In this document: positions 22,765-32,900 of the stretch, one piece after another
Layout: each line of letters starts with the position of its first letter
Position numbering within the stretch: position 1 is the first letter of the stretch
Assembly (NCBI GenBank): GCA_963580455.1
Contig: OY756958.1
Coordinates: forward strand, 7,762,501 to 7,826,500
DNA length: 64,000 nt
Origin: Euonymus europaeus
Taxonomy: Eukaryota > Streptophyta > Magnoliopsida > Celastrales > Celastraceae
Direction: 5' to 3'
Notes under the pieces: generated by a model
Database searches by the model: none
Told to the model about the DNA's origin: nothing
The model's input: the letters and a program-made list of their open reading frames with translations, nothing else
Program-made: the position numbers and the translations under genes

Positions 22765-23160
22765 ATCCAAAAAATCCCTCCAATGGGTTTGTCAAAAAAC
22801 CATAAGTGTTTTCCTCCAAAGAGGTTTAGGTAGCTGGATCGGCCAAAAGGTCACGGAACTAAAAAATTCCTAGAGACTTCCCACAATGGATTTGCTAAAA
22901 AACCTAAGTATTTTCCTCAAAAGAGGTTTGGGTTGCCAGATTGACCAAAAGATTGCAGACCTAAAAGAATTCCTTGTGACTTCCCTACAATGGCTTTGTT
23001 GGACAAAAGTTCATGGACCTAAAAAAGTCCTAGTGACTTCCCTACAATGGCTTTGCCAAAAATCCTAAATGTTTTCCACAAAAGAGGTTTAGGTGTCTAG
23101 ATCAACCAAAAGGTCGAGAACCTAAAAAAAAGTCCTTGTGACATCACTACAATGGGTTTC
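22765..23160 (+). repeat. Tandem repeat in the copy A 3' region
   Basis: A unit of about 105 bases recurs with phrases CTACAATGGNTTTGYCAAAAA, TTTTCCTCAAAAGAGGTTT and AGGTC...ACCTAAAAAA. Phase marks lie at about 22775, 22877, 22981, 23039 and 23147; one unit is shortened to about 58 bases. Tat and Ogre elements often carry such arrays between pol and the 3' LTR. Confidence 0.75.
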
Positions 23161-23170
23161 CAAGAGGCTT

Positions 23171-24700
23171 CCCACTAAAATGTCTATTGATTCCAACAGA
23201 CCCAAAGGAAATTTTGCATAGCACAACCAGAAGAATTGAAGACAGAGTAATACAGTCAGAAACTAATATTTAAAAATAGAGTACGAAAAATACTATAAGG
23301 CCAGAAAGGCCAAATATTACAAAACGAATTGAGAACAAGTATACTGGAGTAAAAATTTATGAATCTTTGTTGTTTGTATATCATTCTCTCGAGTGGTGGA
23401 AAAGCTGGCAACAAATTTCCACTCATCTCAGATTTAGAATGATTCAAACTGTGCTACTAACCTGGGAAGATGAAATTTAATTCCAAACTTCAGCAGTTTC
23501 ATATGCTACTACAACAAAATGGAATCCATATTTTTTTTTACTCTTTATAAAGATAATAGCAACTACTTTCAAAAACAAAAATTATTACATCAACTATTGA
23601 AATTGGGATAGACAACATTATCAACAAAACTAGAATCTCCTTCCTATAAAATATGCTTCCATGAACAATGAATACAATATTAAGTTATTACAATGATATC
23701 AAGTAAGAATGATGAACTCTCCATTAATAGCAATCAAATAAGCTTGTATCTTCAAAGTTGTCACACACAACATTAATAAAACAACTGGTACAAACCTCAT
23801 CAAGATATTATGCCCAACAGGATGCACACACATTTGCATTAAATGAGAAAATCAACGAATAATAGATACCCTAGAATATCCCAATTCAATTTTCCTTCAC
23901 AAAACACAATGTAAATTACGCAACATATGCTTACATCTTCAAATACCTTGAAGCAAACACAAAATATTTACCACCGCTCCTAGAATATCTATCAAAGAAA
24001 GAGAATCTCAATCAGGATAAGAAAGGCAAACCACCAAAATTGACAACGATGAAGTTGTTTTTGAAATCGAAGTGACCAGAATGAACCAGGGTTTTGAGAG
24101 AGGAGAGGGTTTGGGTGGTTTTCTTTTTTAACATAATTTAATTAGTTTTGGAAGATTTTATTTATTTGGTAAATTAATTTGTGGGAAATGGGATTGGAGG
24201 GTAGGCAAGACATTTTACAGGTCCAAAAGATTATTTTTCAAATTATTAAAAAAGTGGGGCTAAAGTTATAATATCATGTTTTGAGAGGGCTATTTTTTGA
24301 AGTATGTGTGGATTTATTACTACTGAGGATAATTTTACCTAAACACATGAAAAATAGTGCTAGGTTTCATTAAAAAAGGGTTAATTTTACAAATTCTCTT
24401 TTCAAAGTGCTACTTTTCCCTAAATTAAACCTCGTTTGTTTATCACCTTAAACCGACATGTAGAACCAACAAGTGGCATGATGCTTGTTTTCCTTAAGCA
24501 AATCTCGAGTTCGAGACTTGTAAATGGAAAAAAAATCTTGTTGGGAGAGTTTTGCCGCCTTAGTGGGACCCTTCCATCTCGGTTCGAATTTAGTTCGCTC
24601 ATACGAAAACATCATGTTGAGGTCATATTTTTTCAAATATTACATGTCAAATAATTATGAGGCAAATTACATACAAGGACATAATGATGTCCAATATTAG
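23171..24700. other. No recognisable gene
   Basis: AT-rich, no domain on either strand. On the minus strand 24020-24120 has a CT-rich leader-like stretch (ACCCAAACCCTCTCCTCTC), which might be the 5' end of an unrecognised transcript. Confidence 0.35.
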
Positions 24701-24780
24701 AAAGACATCCAGTCCATTGAAAAACTTAGAAATGAGGAAAAAATTATCAAACTAATGTTTCAACCAATGTTTCATGTTTT

Positions 24781-24935
24781 AGCCAAGTTGAGAATGGCTA
24801 TAATGCTCTTGAGCATTTTTCTTTTACAAAAAAAAGTAAAAATAAAAATAAAAATTATCATGTACAAAATTTCAGCCAAGCCGGGAATGACTACAATGAT
24901 CTTGAGCATTTTTCTTTTTAAGAAAAATTTGGAAA
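24781..24935 (+). repeat. Two satellite-like units (AGCCAAGCCGGGAATGAC type)
   Basis: Two units about 93 bases apart share AGCCAAG-(T/C)YGRGAATG and TGAGCATTTTTCTTTT. The core AGCCAAGCCGGGAATGACTN is the same as that of the eight-unit array at 28120-28960, 3.3 kb away. Confidence 0.7.
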
Positions 24936-25030
24936 AAAAATACATGAAATCACAGTTGCATTATACTGCTAGTGCAAAACTATTTTCTCTTTATAACCTA
25001 TATTTCTCTGTATAATTTCTTTTTTTTTTT

Positions 25031-25325
25031 AATTCAACAGACTCAAAGCTCATATTCCCTACTAAAACCCTATGTCTCAAGTGACGAACCCCAAGGCTCG
25101 GGTTTGCCAAACCCTAACGAGCTCAAGAAATATATTTGATACTAAAATCTCAAATGTCACAAGTGTTAAACCCTAGTGTCCTAACTACTGAACCTTAACG
25201 GGCTCGGGTACCTTAAATCCTAGGGTTCAAACTTCCAAAATTGTTTAGAACTCTTTTTCTCTATTCAATAGATCAAAACTTGAACTCTCTATTAAAACCT
25301 ATGTCCCAAGTGAGGAACCCGGATG
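25031..25325 (+). repeat. Direct repeat pair
   Basis: 25031-25096 and 25262-25325 are diverged copies (ATTCAACAGACTCAAAGCT versus ATTCAATAGATCAAAACTT; both continue CTATTAAAACC-TATGTC-CAAGTGA-GAACCC). Probably part of an old LTR. Confidence 0.55.
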
Positions 25326-25495
25326 TAGAATTCGCTAAAGACAACAAATTCTTACCATTAGAAGCACTCAAAGCAAGACCTATATAATGGGCCAATAATA
25401 TCATCATAAACTGTATAGTATTTTTTTTTTCTTTGTAGAACCTCCGAAAACGTTTTTTGACCAAGTATTAGCTTTCTGGTGGCTGATTGAGGCGA

Positions 25496-25545
25496 GACTA
25501 GTGGCATTAGAATCGTCCAACCAATAGAGTGTAATGCCACCAGTC
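25496..25545 (+). repeat. Hairpin 1 (GACTAGTGGCATTA arms)
   Basis: Left arm 25496-25509 and right arm 25532-25545 pair at 13 of 14 positions around a 22-base loop. The arm resembles those of hairpins 2 and 3 at 29293-29497. Confidence 0.65.
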
Positions 25546-25639
25546 GTTGTCGGCTTGTAGTAACCCGTTTTCGTCCTGGCCCGGTCCAATATTTTTATTT
25601 CCCCTAACTCAAACTAAGAATGGAGACTCGATAAAGTTT

Positions 25640-26810
25640 GTTTCGGACATATATTTTTGGCAAAATTTCTCTTGTTTTCCCTCATCTTCAGTCACCTCTA
25701 TCACCATCACCATCACTAAACTTTTCCTTTGACTCCACCTATCACTCACCCACCATCCTAACCCAATCATCCGTCAATTACTCCTCCCACCAATTATTCT
25801 TACCAACTCCTCACCCGCTCCACTTTTTCTCATGAAAAACATCACCATCTTCATCTTCAAAAGACCTCTCCTCAACCAGTTCTCTGGCGGGGGAGATCCC
25901 AATTTCTTTCACCCGAATCTCTCATCATCCTCTCATCTCTCAACTTGAGCCACCACCACCAAATCTTCTCTTAACTTCACCAAGGACCTCCACCATCTTC
26001 ATCCTCACTTGAGCCACCACCACCAAACCTTCTCTTCTTGTACCATCGCCGGAATCCTGCCCTAACCTTCACCGTCAATATTGAAAACACGACCCATCAC
26101 CGGTAACCATCATATCCAAGAATCGGTCCTTACTCATCATCCACTAAAATTTTCAGATCTAATTGCCTCAACTTGGGAAGAGGGCTTGCTGTTTGAATCA
26201 ATTTTTGGGTATATGTATGTGTCTATTTTTGCTATTTTTTTGGTTATTTATTGGATTCGGAGCTGTTGAAAGAGTCTGCCATTGAAGAAGAAGAAAAGTT
26301 GTGGCAAAGTTGATATTCGTGGCATTTTTAACAAAAATTTGCTTCCCCATCTTTATCACCAGCTCAGGCACGCATCCCCATTTTTCTCATCTGTCTTCCT
26401 TTTTTGCCAATTTTTCAGCTCTTCCTTAGTGATTTTTGTCTCTTCTAGTCAATTTCTTTATTTTTTCCCACTAAGCGATACATTTTCACCATATCATTCA
26501 TGATCTCGACTTTTCAACCTTCTTTGAAATTTTATGACTTCTCTTTAATGTTTTGTCTCTTATGGTCAAGTTCTTCTTCGTCCTCTCTGAGTCGCGCATC
26601 TTCACCATCTCTAGCATCTGTACACCTTTCTCATCACTTGATCTTTTTCAAAACTTCTTTTGCGTCACCGATCGTCGAGCACCATTTTACTCTAATCTCG
26701 TCAATTTATCTTTTGTTCATTCCATTACTGACACGATTACTAACTTTCAGTGATTTTCGTTCACTGTTTCACTTCATCTTCCACTACTGCTCACCTTCAT
26801 CCCTCATCTA
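25640..26810. other. Pyrimidine-rich non-coding block
   Basis: More than 1 kb dominated by C and T in short CACCATC/TCATCTTC units with few G. Frames here are Ser/Phe/Leu-rich artefacts. It looks like transposon leader or untranslated sequence, similar in kind to 13000-13330. Confidence 0.4.
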
Positions 26811-27344
26811 ATGAATGGACAACAGTTTGTCGCCCCGCTCACAGGCAGTAGCATTGTTTGTTAGAGCGGAGATTATCCCTAAACGACGGATCGATCCTGC
26901 TATTCTAAGAAAGACCGACACTCGTTGGGCCCTACACTACCTTCAGAATCACTCCATGCTATTTTTGATCAATCTATATCCGAAATGAGATATACCTGTA
27001 TATCGCCGGATAGTTAGGTCTTTTTACGAAACTCTTCAAGAGTTTCCACCTGTTTCGAGGACCGGACCTCACATTTTTAAGTTATGGAAAATTAAATGCT
27101 ATCATCCCATAACTTTTCAGAACTTAAAGCTGTGGTTCCCACAATACTTTACAACTACATTATGTAATTGTCCATCCATTTCTTAAAAGTTTCAATTTTT
27201 TTATTGTAATACATTTTTTTTGTAATTTTATCTACAAAGTTAATCTAATAGAAAAATGAACTAAACAACCCAAAACAATTTTTCATAGCTTTAAGCACAA
27301 CATTTTTGACAGCTCAAAGCTATGAAATGCAATTGTGAAACAAA

Positions 27345-27700
27345 CGGACCCATAGTATGTAAGCGCGTTTGGATCCGCGAAGGCAATCGCTCGGATATTC
27401 CCCTAACCCAACCCCGGAACGGGACCGGAGGGAACCGTAGCATGGGGAATGTCCGCGTCTCGTCGCAAGGCTCATTTTTAGTTGTGGGTCATAGGGCGGG
27501 CAGCTTTATCTGATCAAGGGCCGGGGCACAAGGGTCCTGGTACTATCCAGGTGCGAAGAACCCCGGAGGTGACTGCAATGAGCAGAAATCTCACTCACCG
27601 GCCTAAACGACAAACAAACACTCGAACGTGAGAACAAGGGATCACCCAACGAATGGACGAGCTCCAAGGAGGGAGGCAAGAACCATGCTTTCAGAGAAGT
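27345..27700 (+). other. GC-rich island of unknown origin
   Basis: About 350 bases clearly richer in G+C and CpG than the surroundings (GCGCGTTTGGATCCGCG, CCCCGGAACGGGACCGGAGG, CGGGCAGC). It starts next to a short segment ending AACAAACGGACCC, which is reminiscent of a transposon terminus. No protein domain seen. Confidence 0.4.
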
Positions 27701-28119
27701 GGAGGTCCTAATCTTATCTGAACTGCGAGAATAATGCTAGAATTTTATTTTATTTCTATGACATGGAAAATAACGCAACGCGAAAATGATTAATCAAAGT
27801 CGTCACACCCTAATAAAGCACCAAGACTAATATGCAAGCCATGTATTCACTTTAAATACCAAAGACCCTTCAAGATATTGTGATTTTGTCAGCATTAACT
27901 TAGAATACTTGGTTTTTGTGGAACCAAAAAGCAAACCTATTTTTAAGGATTAAGAGAATTTATTTAAGGACTCAAGAGTAGGTTTAAAGATATTTGACCC
28001 ATCTAATAAGCCTTAATTGAGTTCTCTATTTTCTTAGGAAGAACATGACTGTGAGTATGACTGAATTGAATTTATTTATTGTTTGTGGACCACTTTGGTG
28101 CATCAATTAGATCATCAAA

Positions 28120-28960
28120 AATCCAACTTTTTCAAAATCAGCAAAACCCACTCTAAGTGGGATTTTCGTCATTCCTCAAAATAATTTTAGTCAAGCCGAG
28201 AATGACTCCAATGATCCCGTGCAATTTTAAAAATATTCAAAACTCATTATTATAAGTGGGATTTTTCATGAATTCGAAAAAAATTTTGGGCAGACCAAGA
28301 ATGACATCAATGATCCCATTTTCCTTTTTTTAAAATATCAAAACCTACTCTAAGTGAGATATTTCATCAATTTCAAAATATTTTTGGCCAAGCTGAGAAT
28401 GCCCAAATGATCCCGTGCAATTTTTAAATATTCAAAACCCACTCGAAGTGAGATTTTTCATCTAATTCTCAAAATATTTTTGATTAAGCCGGGAATAATC
28501 CCAATGAACCTGTGCAATTTTAAAAAATATTTAAAACCCACTCTAAGTGAGATTTTTCATTAATTTCAAAATATTTTTGACCAAGTTGGGAATGTCCCAA
28601 ATGATCCCATACAACTTTTTTAAAATATCAAAAACACACTCTAAGTGAGATTTTCATCATTTCTAAATTTTTTTTGGCAAAGTCGGGAATGACCATAATG
28701 ATCCACTGTAGCTTTTTCAAAATCATTAAAACCCACTCCAAGTGAGATTTTTCATAAATTCTAGCATTTTTTGCCAAGCTGGGAATGACTCCAGTGATTC
28801 CGTGCAATTTTTAAATATTCAAAATCCATTCCAAGTGAGGTTTTTTATTTAATCCTTAAATATTTTTTGCCAAGCCTAGAATGGCACCCATGATCCTGCG
28901 CAAGTTTTCAAATATTCAAACCCACTCGAAATAGGATTTTTCATATAATCACCAAATTGG
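28120..28960 (+). repeat. Eight-unit satellite-like array, about 97-bp period
   Basis: Core phrases CAAGCCGGGAATGACTCCAATGATCCC and CAAAACCCACTCTAAGTGAGATTTTTCAT recur with spacing near 97 bases (cores at about 28193, 28291, 28387, 28480, 28579, 28672, 28769, 28867). The units are diverged by 10-25%. It ends about 140 bases before the Ogre-style LTR end at 29264, so it probably lay within that LTR. Confidence 0.82.
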
Positions 28961-29059
28961 CACAATATAAATGAGCCAAGCCCACTTAGTTAAAATGTTG
29001 ACTTTTATCAAACATAGAAGATAAATAAAACAATTGGAACATACAAACTTATTTTCAAA

Positions 29060-29264
29060 ACAAATTTGAGCCAAATAAGAGAATATTTTCAAGGCGATCG
29101 TTTTTCGGGAGTTGTGGAGTGCCTAACACCTTCTCCATACTCAATAGATCACCTTAACCATTTCTTTTTGGTAGACCAGATTAGGTGTCCAATTGTATTT
29201 GAAAAATCAATTGGTGACGACTTCATTTTTCAAGTCGATTACTTCACAGCTGTTTTTGTCTTGA
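29060..29264 (+). repeat. Ogre-style LTR 3' end, remnant
   Basis: GTGGAGTGCCTAACACCTTCTCCATAC, then a GTAGACCAGATTA block and CAATTGGTGACGACTTC, correspond in order and spacing to 11950-12111 of the solo LTR (GTGGGGTGCCTCACACCTTCCCC, GCAGACCAAATTA, CAATTGGTGGCGACTC). No 5' end or primer site was found. Confidence 0.65.
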
Positions 29265-29292
29265 TCTAAGAATTTTTGATATCAGATCTTAG

Positions 29293-29349
29293 CGAGGCCA
29301 GTAGCGTTAGATTTGTCTTGACTTTACAATTTCAACGCTACCAGCCTCA
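29293..29349 (+). repeat. Hairpin 2 (GCCAGTAGCGTT arms)
   Basis: Arms 29293-29308 and 29334-29349 pair at 13 of 16 positions. The loop begins AGATTTGTCTTG, which recurs in hairpin 3. Confidence 0.65.
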
Positions 29350-29440
29350 CCTCGATCCATTGCTAGAAATAGCTAGAACGACGCAAAATGCATTTCATAC
29401 GTTTTGACTCGATCCGATAGTTTTCAACGTCTGATCTTGG

Positions 29441-29497
29441 TAAGACTAGCGGTGTTGGATTTGTCTCGGCTTAACTATTCCAACACCACTGGCCTTA
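29441..29497 (+). repeat. Hairpin 3 (CTAGCGGTGTTGGA arms)
   Basis: Arms 29441-29459 and 29479-29497 pair at 16 of 19 positions. The unit containing it repeats hairpin 2 with a period of about 147 bases, including TTTGTCTNGRCTTNAC in the loop. Confidence 0.68.
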
Positions 29498-29958
29498 GCT
29501 CATTCCAAAGTTAGAAGCATCTATAGTGAGAGAAAAAAAGTTTCCAATCATATTTTATAAGAATAACAATAATAGATTTATAATTTTGAATTTTATCATT
29601 AATTCAATAAATTTAAAAATCAACTAGATCTTAACTATTAAAAAAGGTTCAACTGTTTTTTAACTTTCAAGAGTTAATAAATTAAGACTTAATTTCTCCA
29701 TAATTATTCAGCATTGATTTAATTTTTTTGTATTTTTGTATGATTGGTCTTTCAAAGTCATTCCTGACCATCCTGTAACGATATCTCTATTTCGTTACCC
29801 TCCTCGCTAACGAAAGGCAGAACACAGAAATAAACTTCCATCTTCGAAAGTGTTCCAGTAATCCATTGACAATCTTCTCTGTTCTCGCCGTTCTGATTAT
29901 GTGCATATGTAGGTATACGATACATATTTACTTACATTAATTCTCTCGATCTTCAAAA

Positions 29959-32900
29959 ATGGTCAGAAAACAAGTCCCAGATTGGCTCAACAGCTCGCTT
30001 TGGACCTCCCCTCCCGCCCCCGATGACGATCGGCTTGTATCTTCTCCCTCTGCAACCTCCTCTGCCGCCACCGTCGCGGGCCCTCCAGCGGTGGAGCCCC
30101 CGGTTCCAGTGCCTCCTCCGGCAGTTACGAGGCATGAACCTCCGAAACAGGAAACAATTACGAAAGATTCAAGGAACAGTAGCGCTAGCGATGATAGCAG
30201 CAATGGCGGTGGTCCGTCTCCGGACGACATCTCACGCCAGGCCCAGTTGCTGGCCGAGGTTACTATAATTTCCCTTACAAAGTGAATAATCTGTGCTTGC
30301 ATTGATTATGTAGTGATTAACTGATTGAGGGTTTTTTCCTCGTTATTGAATGTAGTTGTCGAGGAAGGTAATAAATATGCGGGAATTGAGGAGGATCGCC
30401 TCCCAGGGGATACCAGATGTGGCCGGGATTCGTTCCACAGTCTGGAAGGTAAGCTTGTTGGACTATGTTGTGCAGTTCTGAATTTCTCTTGGCAGTTTGA
30501 TTGATTAGAAAATTCAAAAATTACCCGATCGAACCTCTAAATTTTTGTTATATAAGAACCCGCTTATGTTCACTGATTTACCTAAATCTGAGAGATGAAG
30601 TTCTGAATTTCTCTTGACAGTTTGATTGATTAGAAAATTCGAAAAATTACTTGATGGAACCTCTAAATTTTTGTTATATAAGAACCTGCTTATGTTCATT
30701 GATTTTCCTAAATCTGGGAGATAAATGAAAATCCTGTAATCCTGTAATCATTTGGCTTGTATATAGTGAAATCAAGCATGGTAAACTTCATGAGAGGCTG
30801 AATCATTGTTTGCTATTCGATTAATATTCTCTTGTTAAAGATCTGTTTATAAGCTCTTTAAGCTTGTGCATGTACAAATACACAATCATTAGAAGTCAAG
30901 AATTGCCGTTGATGATGATGTGGCATCCTCCCATGACTTATAAACCACGATCAAGCTATTTATGTTTTTTGCTTTATCTATTTAATTGAAGTTGGGTTTC
31001 TTATCAAAAAAATAATAATAATAAAAAAAATGCTGATCTGTCCTTTTCTAGAAAGGTCCTTATATATATATATTAGAATCATTCTTAATTTTAATATGTA
31101 TTTAAAATCTTACAATTTTGCGATTACTATTTTACAACCCTTCTCTGATTCCGATCTGATTTTACGATTTAACTACCATGGTTTTACCCCTTTGACAATA
31201 TAGGTTTTTTTGTTCATTTAAGGCTTGTTTGATTGTCCTTCAATTAGTTTGTTTACTTTTTTAAAAATTCGTGTTCGCTTAGTCATTTGATGTTTCATAA
31301 TGAGCTGATAGGTAGTCTTGGAAAAGCTTGTGAAGTATTCATGTCGTTAAATCAAGCCAAGCTTCAGTGAGGGAAAATAAAGGAGCTGATCTGTATGAAA
31401 TCTTTTAGTAAAATCAATTGATAGTTTGCATTTCTTGATCATTGAGTGGCGGATTAATGACTTTCAAATTAAATGCTCTATTTTTTAAATTTTGAATGGG
31501 TATCATATTTCGGCTGAATGTATCGGTTATTGCAGCTCCTGTTGGGGTATATGCCACCTGATCGTGGACTTTGGTCGTCTGAATTGGCTAAGAAGAGATC
31601 ACAATATAAGCATTTTAAAGAAGAACTTTTGATGAATCCTGTAAGTCATTGACTCATTATTTTTCATTCCAATGGTTCTAGACTTCCAGTTCTTTGAAAT
31701 GATTCTAGAGAACGAAATTACTGTTTTGGATATGAGAAACTTTGCATTGGACTCCAATTATTGTAGAGTATGCCAAAAAAAGAGAAGCTTCTCAAAAAAC
31801 AGTTGCTGTGACTCTGTGAGGTGTGATAACTCATTAAAATTCTTGCAATGAGTTACCACCCACTTCTTGTAATGGTTTGTGATCTTGAAAATTCTTGATG
31901 AAACTGTACAATGAGCTGATTTTGTGGCTAAAACTTATGTTGAACTTTCACGATTCGTGCTTGAACTGGATTTTAGTGATTGGGCATACACCGATTTAGG
32001 GCCTCTTTTGTCTGGTGGCAACGATCCATTCGGCATTTAAGTGTCTTGGATCTCCTCCAGTTTATTGTTGTTCTACTTAGATGATGACTTACATCCTCAG
32101 TTTCATTGACTTTGCAGAAGTGATTGTCATTTGAAACCAAATTAATGTTACTAAATGAAAAGAGTACTTTAATAAAAATCACCTTATTATGCCATTTCCT
32201 AAAAAGAATGGAAGATAAATATGATAATTTTCGTTACAATGCATCGTCTAAGAATAGGTGGGGCTTTAAACAATTGAGATATTCATGAAACTGCCTGTGT
32301 TTGGCTAAGCCATGCATCGCTTGCTTGTATAAGTGAAAGTATTAAGCTCAAAGTCTTATTTTATAAGGAATATCAGTTAGAATCAGTTTGATGAACAATT
32401 TATGGATACCCAAGTCAATAAAACTGAAAAAATAAAATGCATGCCCACGTATATATATTATATAATAATATAAATTTGTGTGGAACTTTGTCACACTTTA
32501 GTTGCTTGAGCTTGGCCCAATAGCTTGTCTGGTTTTGGCCAAATCAAAATTGAATGTAATATAGAATGAGTTTAAGTTTGAGGTGGAGCTTGAATGTTTC
32601 TAAGATTTTACAAACTAAACATTGAGTTCTTGGTCCTTGCTCCATTAATTGTTACTATGCTATTTTTTGAATTTTTCTTATCATTTATCTTTGGACGGTA
32701 TTATATGTTATAAGTTATATGCATTCGCACTGCTGATAAGCTGTCTCACATTACAATATGAGGATATTATTTTCAGATCTTCTTTAGTGTTTAATATGGC
32801 ATGTCGGTGATAAAAAGTGTGGTCAGCTTGGTGTAAATGGTCATAGGTGGAGTTTTAACAGTAACTATGCTGTGGTGCAAATTTCTGGTTTATGTACCTT

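Larger units (their letters stand above)
17963..23170 (+). mobile_element. Decayed Tat-lineage element, copy A (RT deleted)
   Basis: Same family as the element at 42875-49511. The primer region TTTGGCAACCACAG (18562) follows an LTR-like segment with a TATA box. Then come gag, protease, a truncated RNase H, a second archaeal-type RNase H and integrase, each riddled with stops. Between the protease end (about 20508) and RNase H the whole RT is missing relative to copy B, joined as ...ACAATTTTGGCT/CATGTCCTAGCAACC... . A tandem-repeat 3' untranslated region follows. I found no 3' LTR and no target duplication; the left boundary is set by the preceding Tekay-like LTR end and the right by the end of the tandem repeats, so both are approximate. 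Confidence 0.72.

Noticed and set aside
26500..26811. 103-codon Ser-rich frame
   Set aside because: It comes from a pyrimidine-rich non-coding block, without any domain.
27100..27350. Possible MITE ending AACAAACGGACCC
   Set aside because: I could not find a convincing inverted partner or target duplication.
28120..28960. Regular array that might suggest a CRISPR
   Set aside because: Units are 97 bases, diverged throughout, with no constant repeat and variable spacer, and the genome is a plant.
25496..29497. Hairpins as microRNA precursors
   Set aside because: Stems are only 14-19 base pairs with short loops, below the usual length for plant precursors, and no target is evident; kept only as unexplained repeats.
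29937..30302. Minus-strand Gly-rich frames over the start of the TBC gene
   Set aside because: Antisense shadows of the Pro/Ser-rich exon 1, whose plus-strand frame is supported by splice sites and homology.
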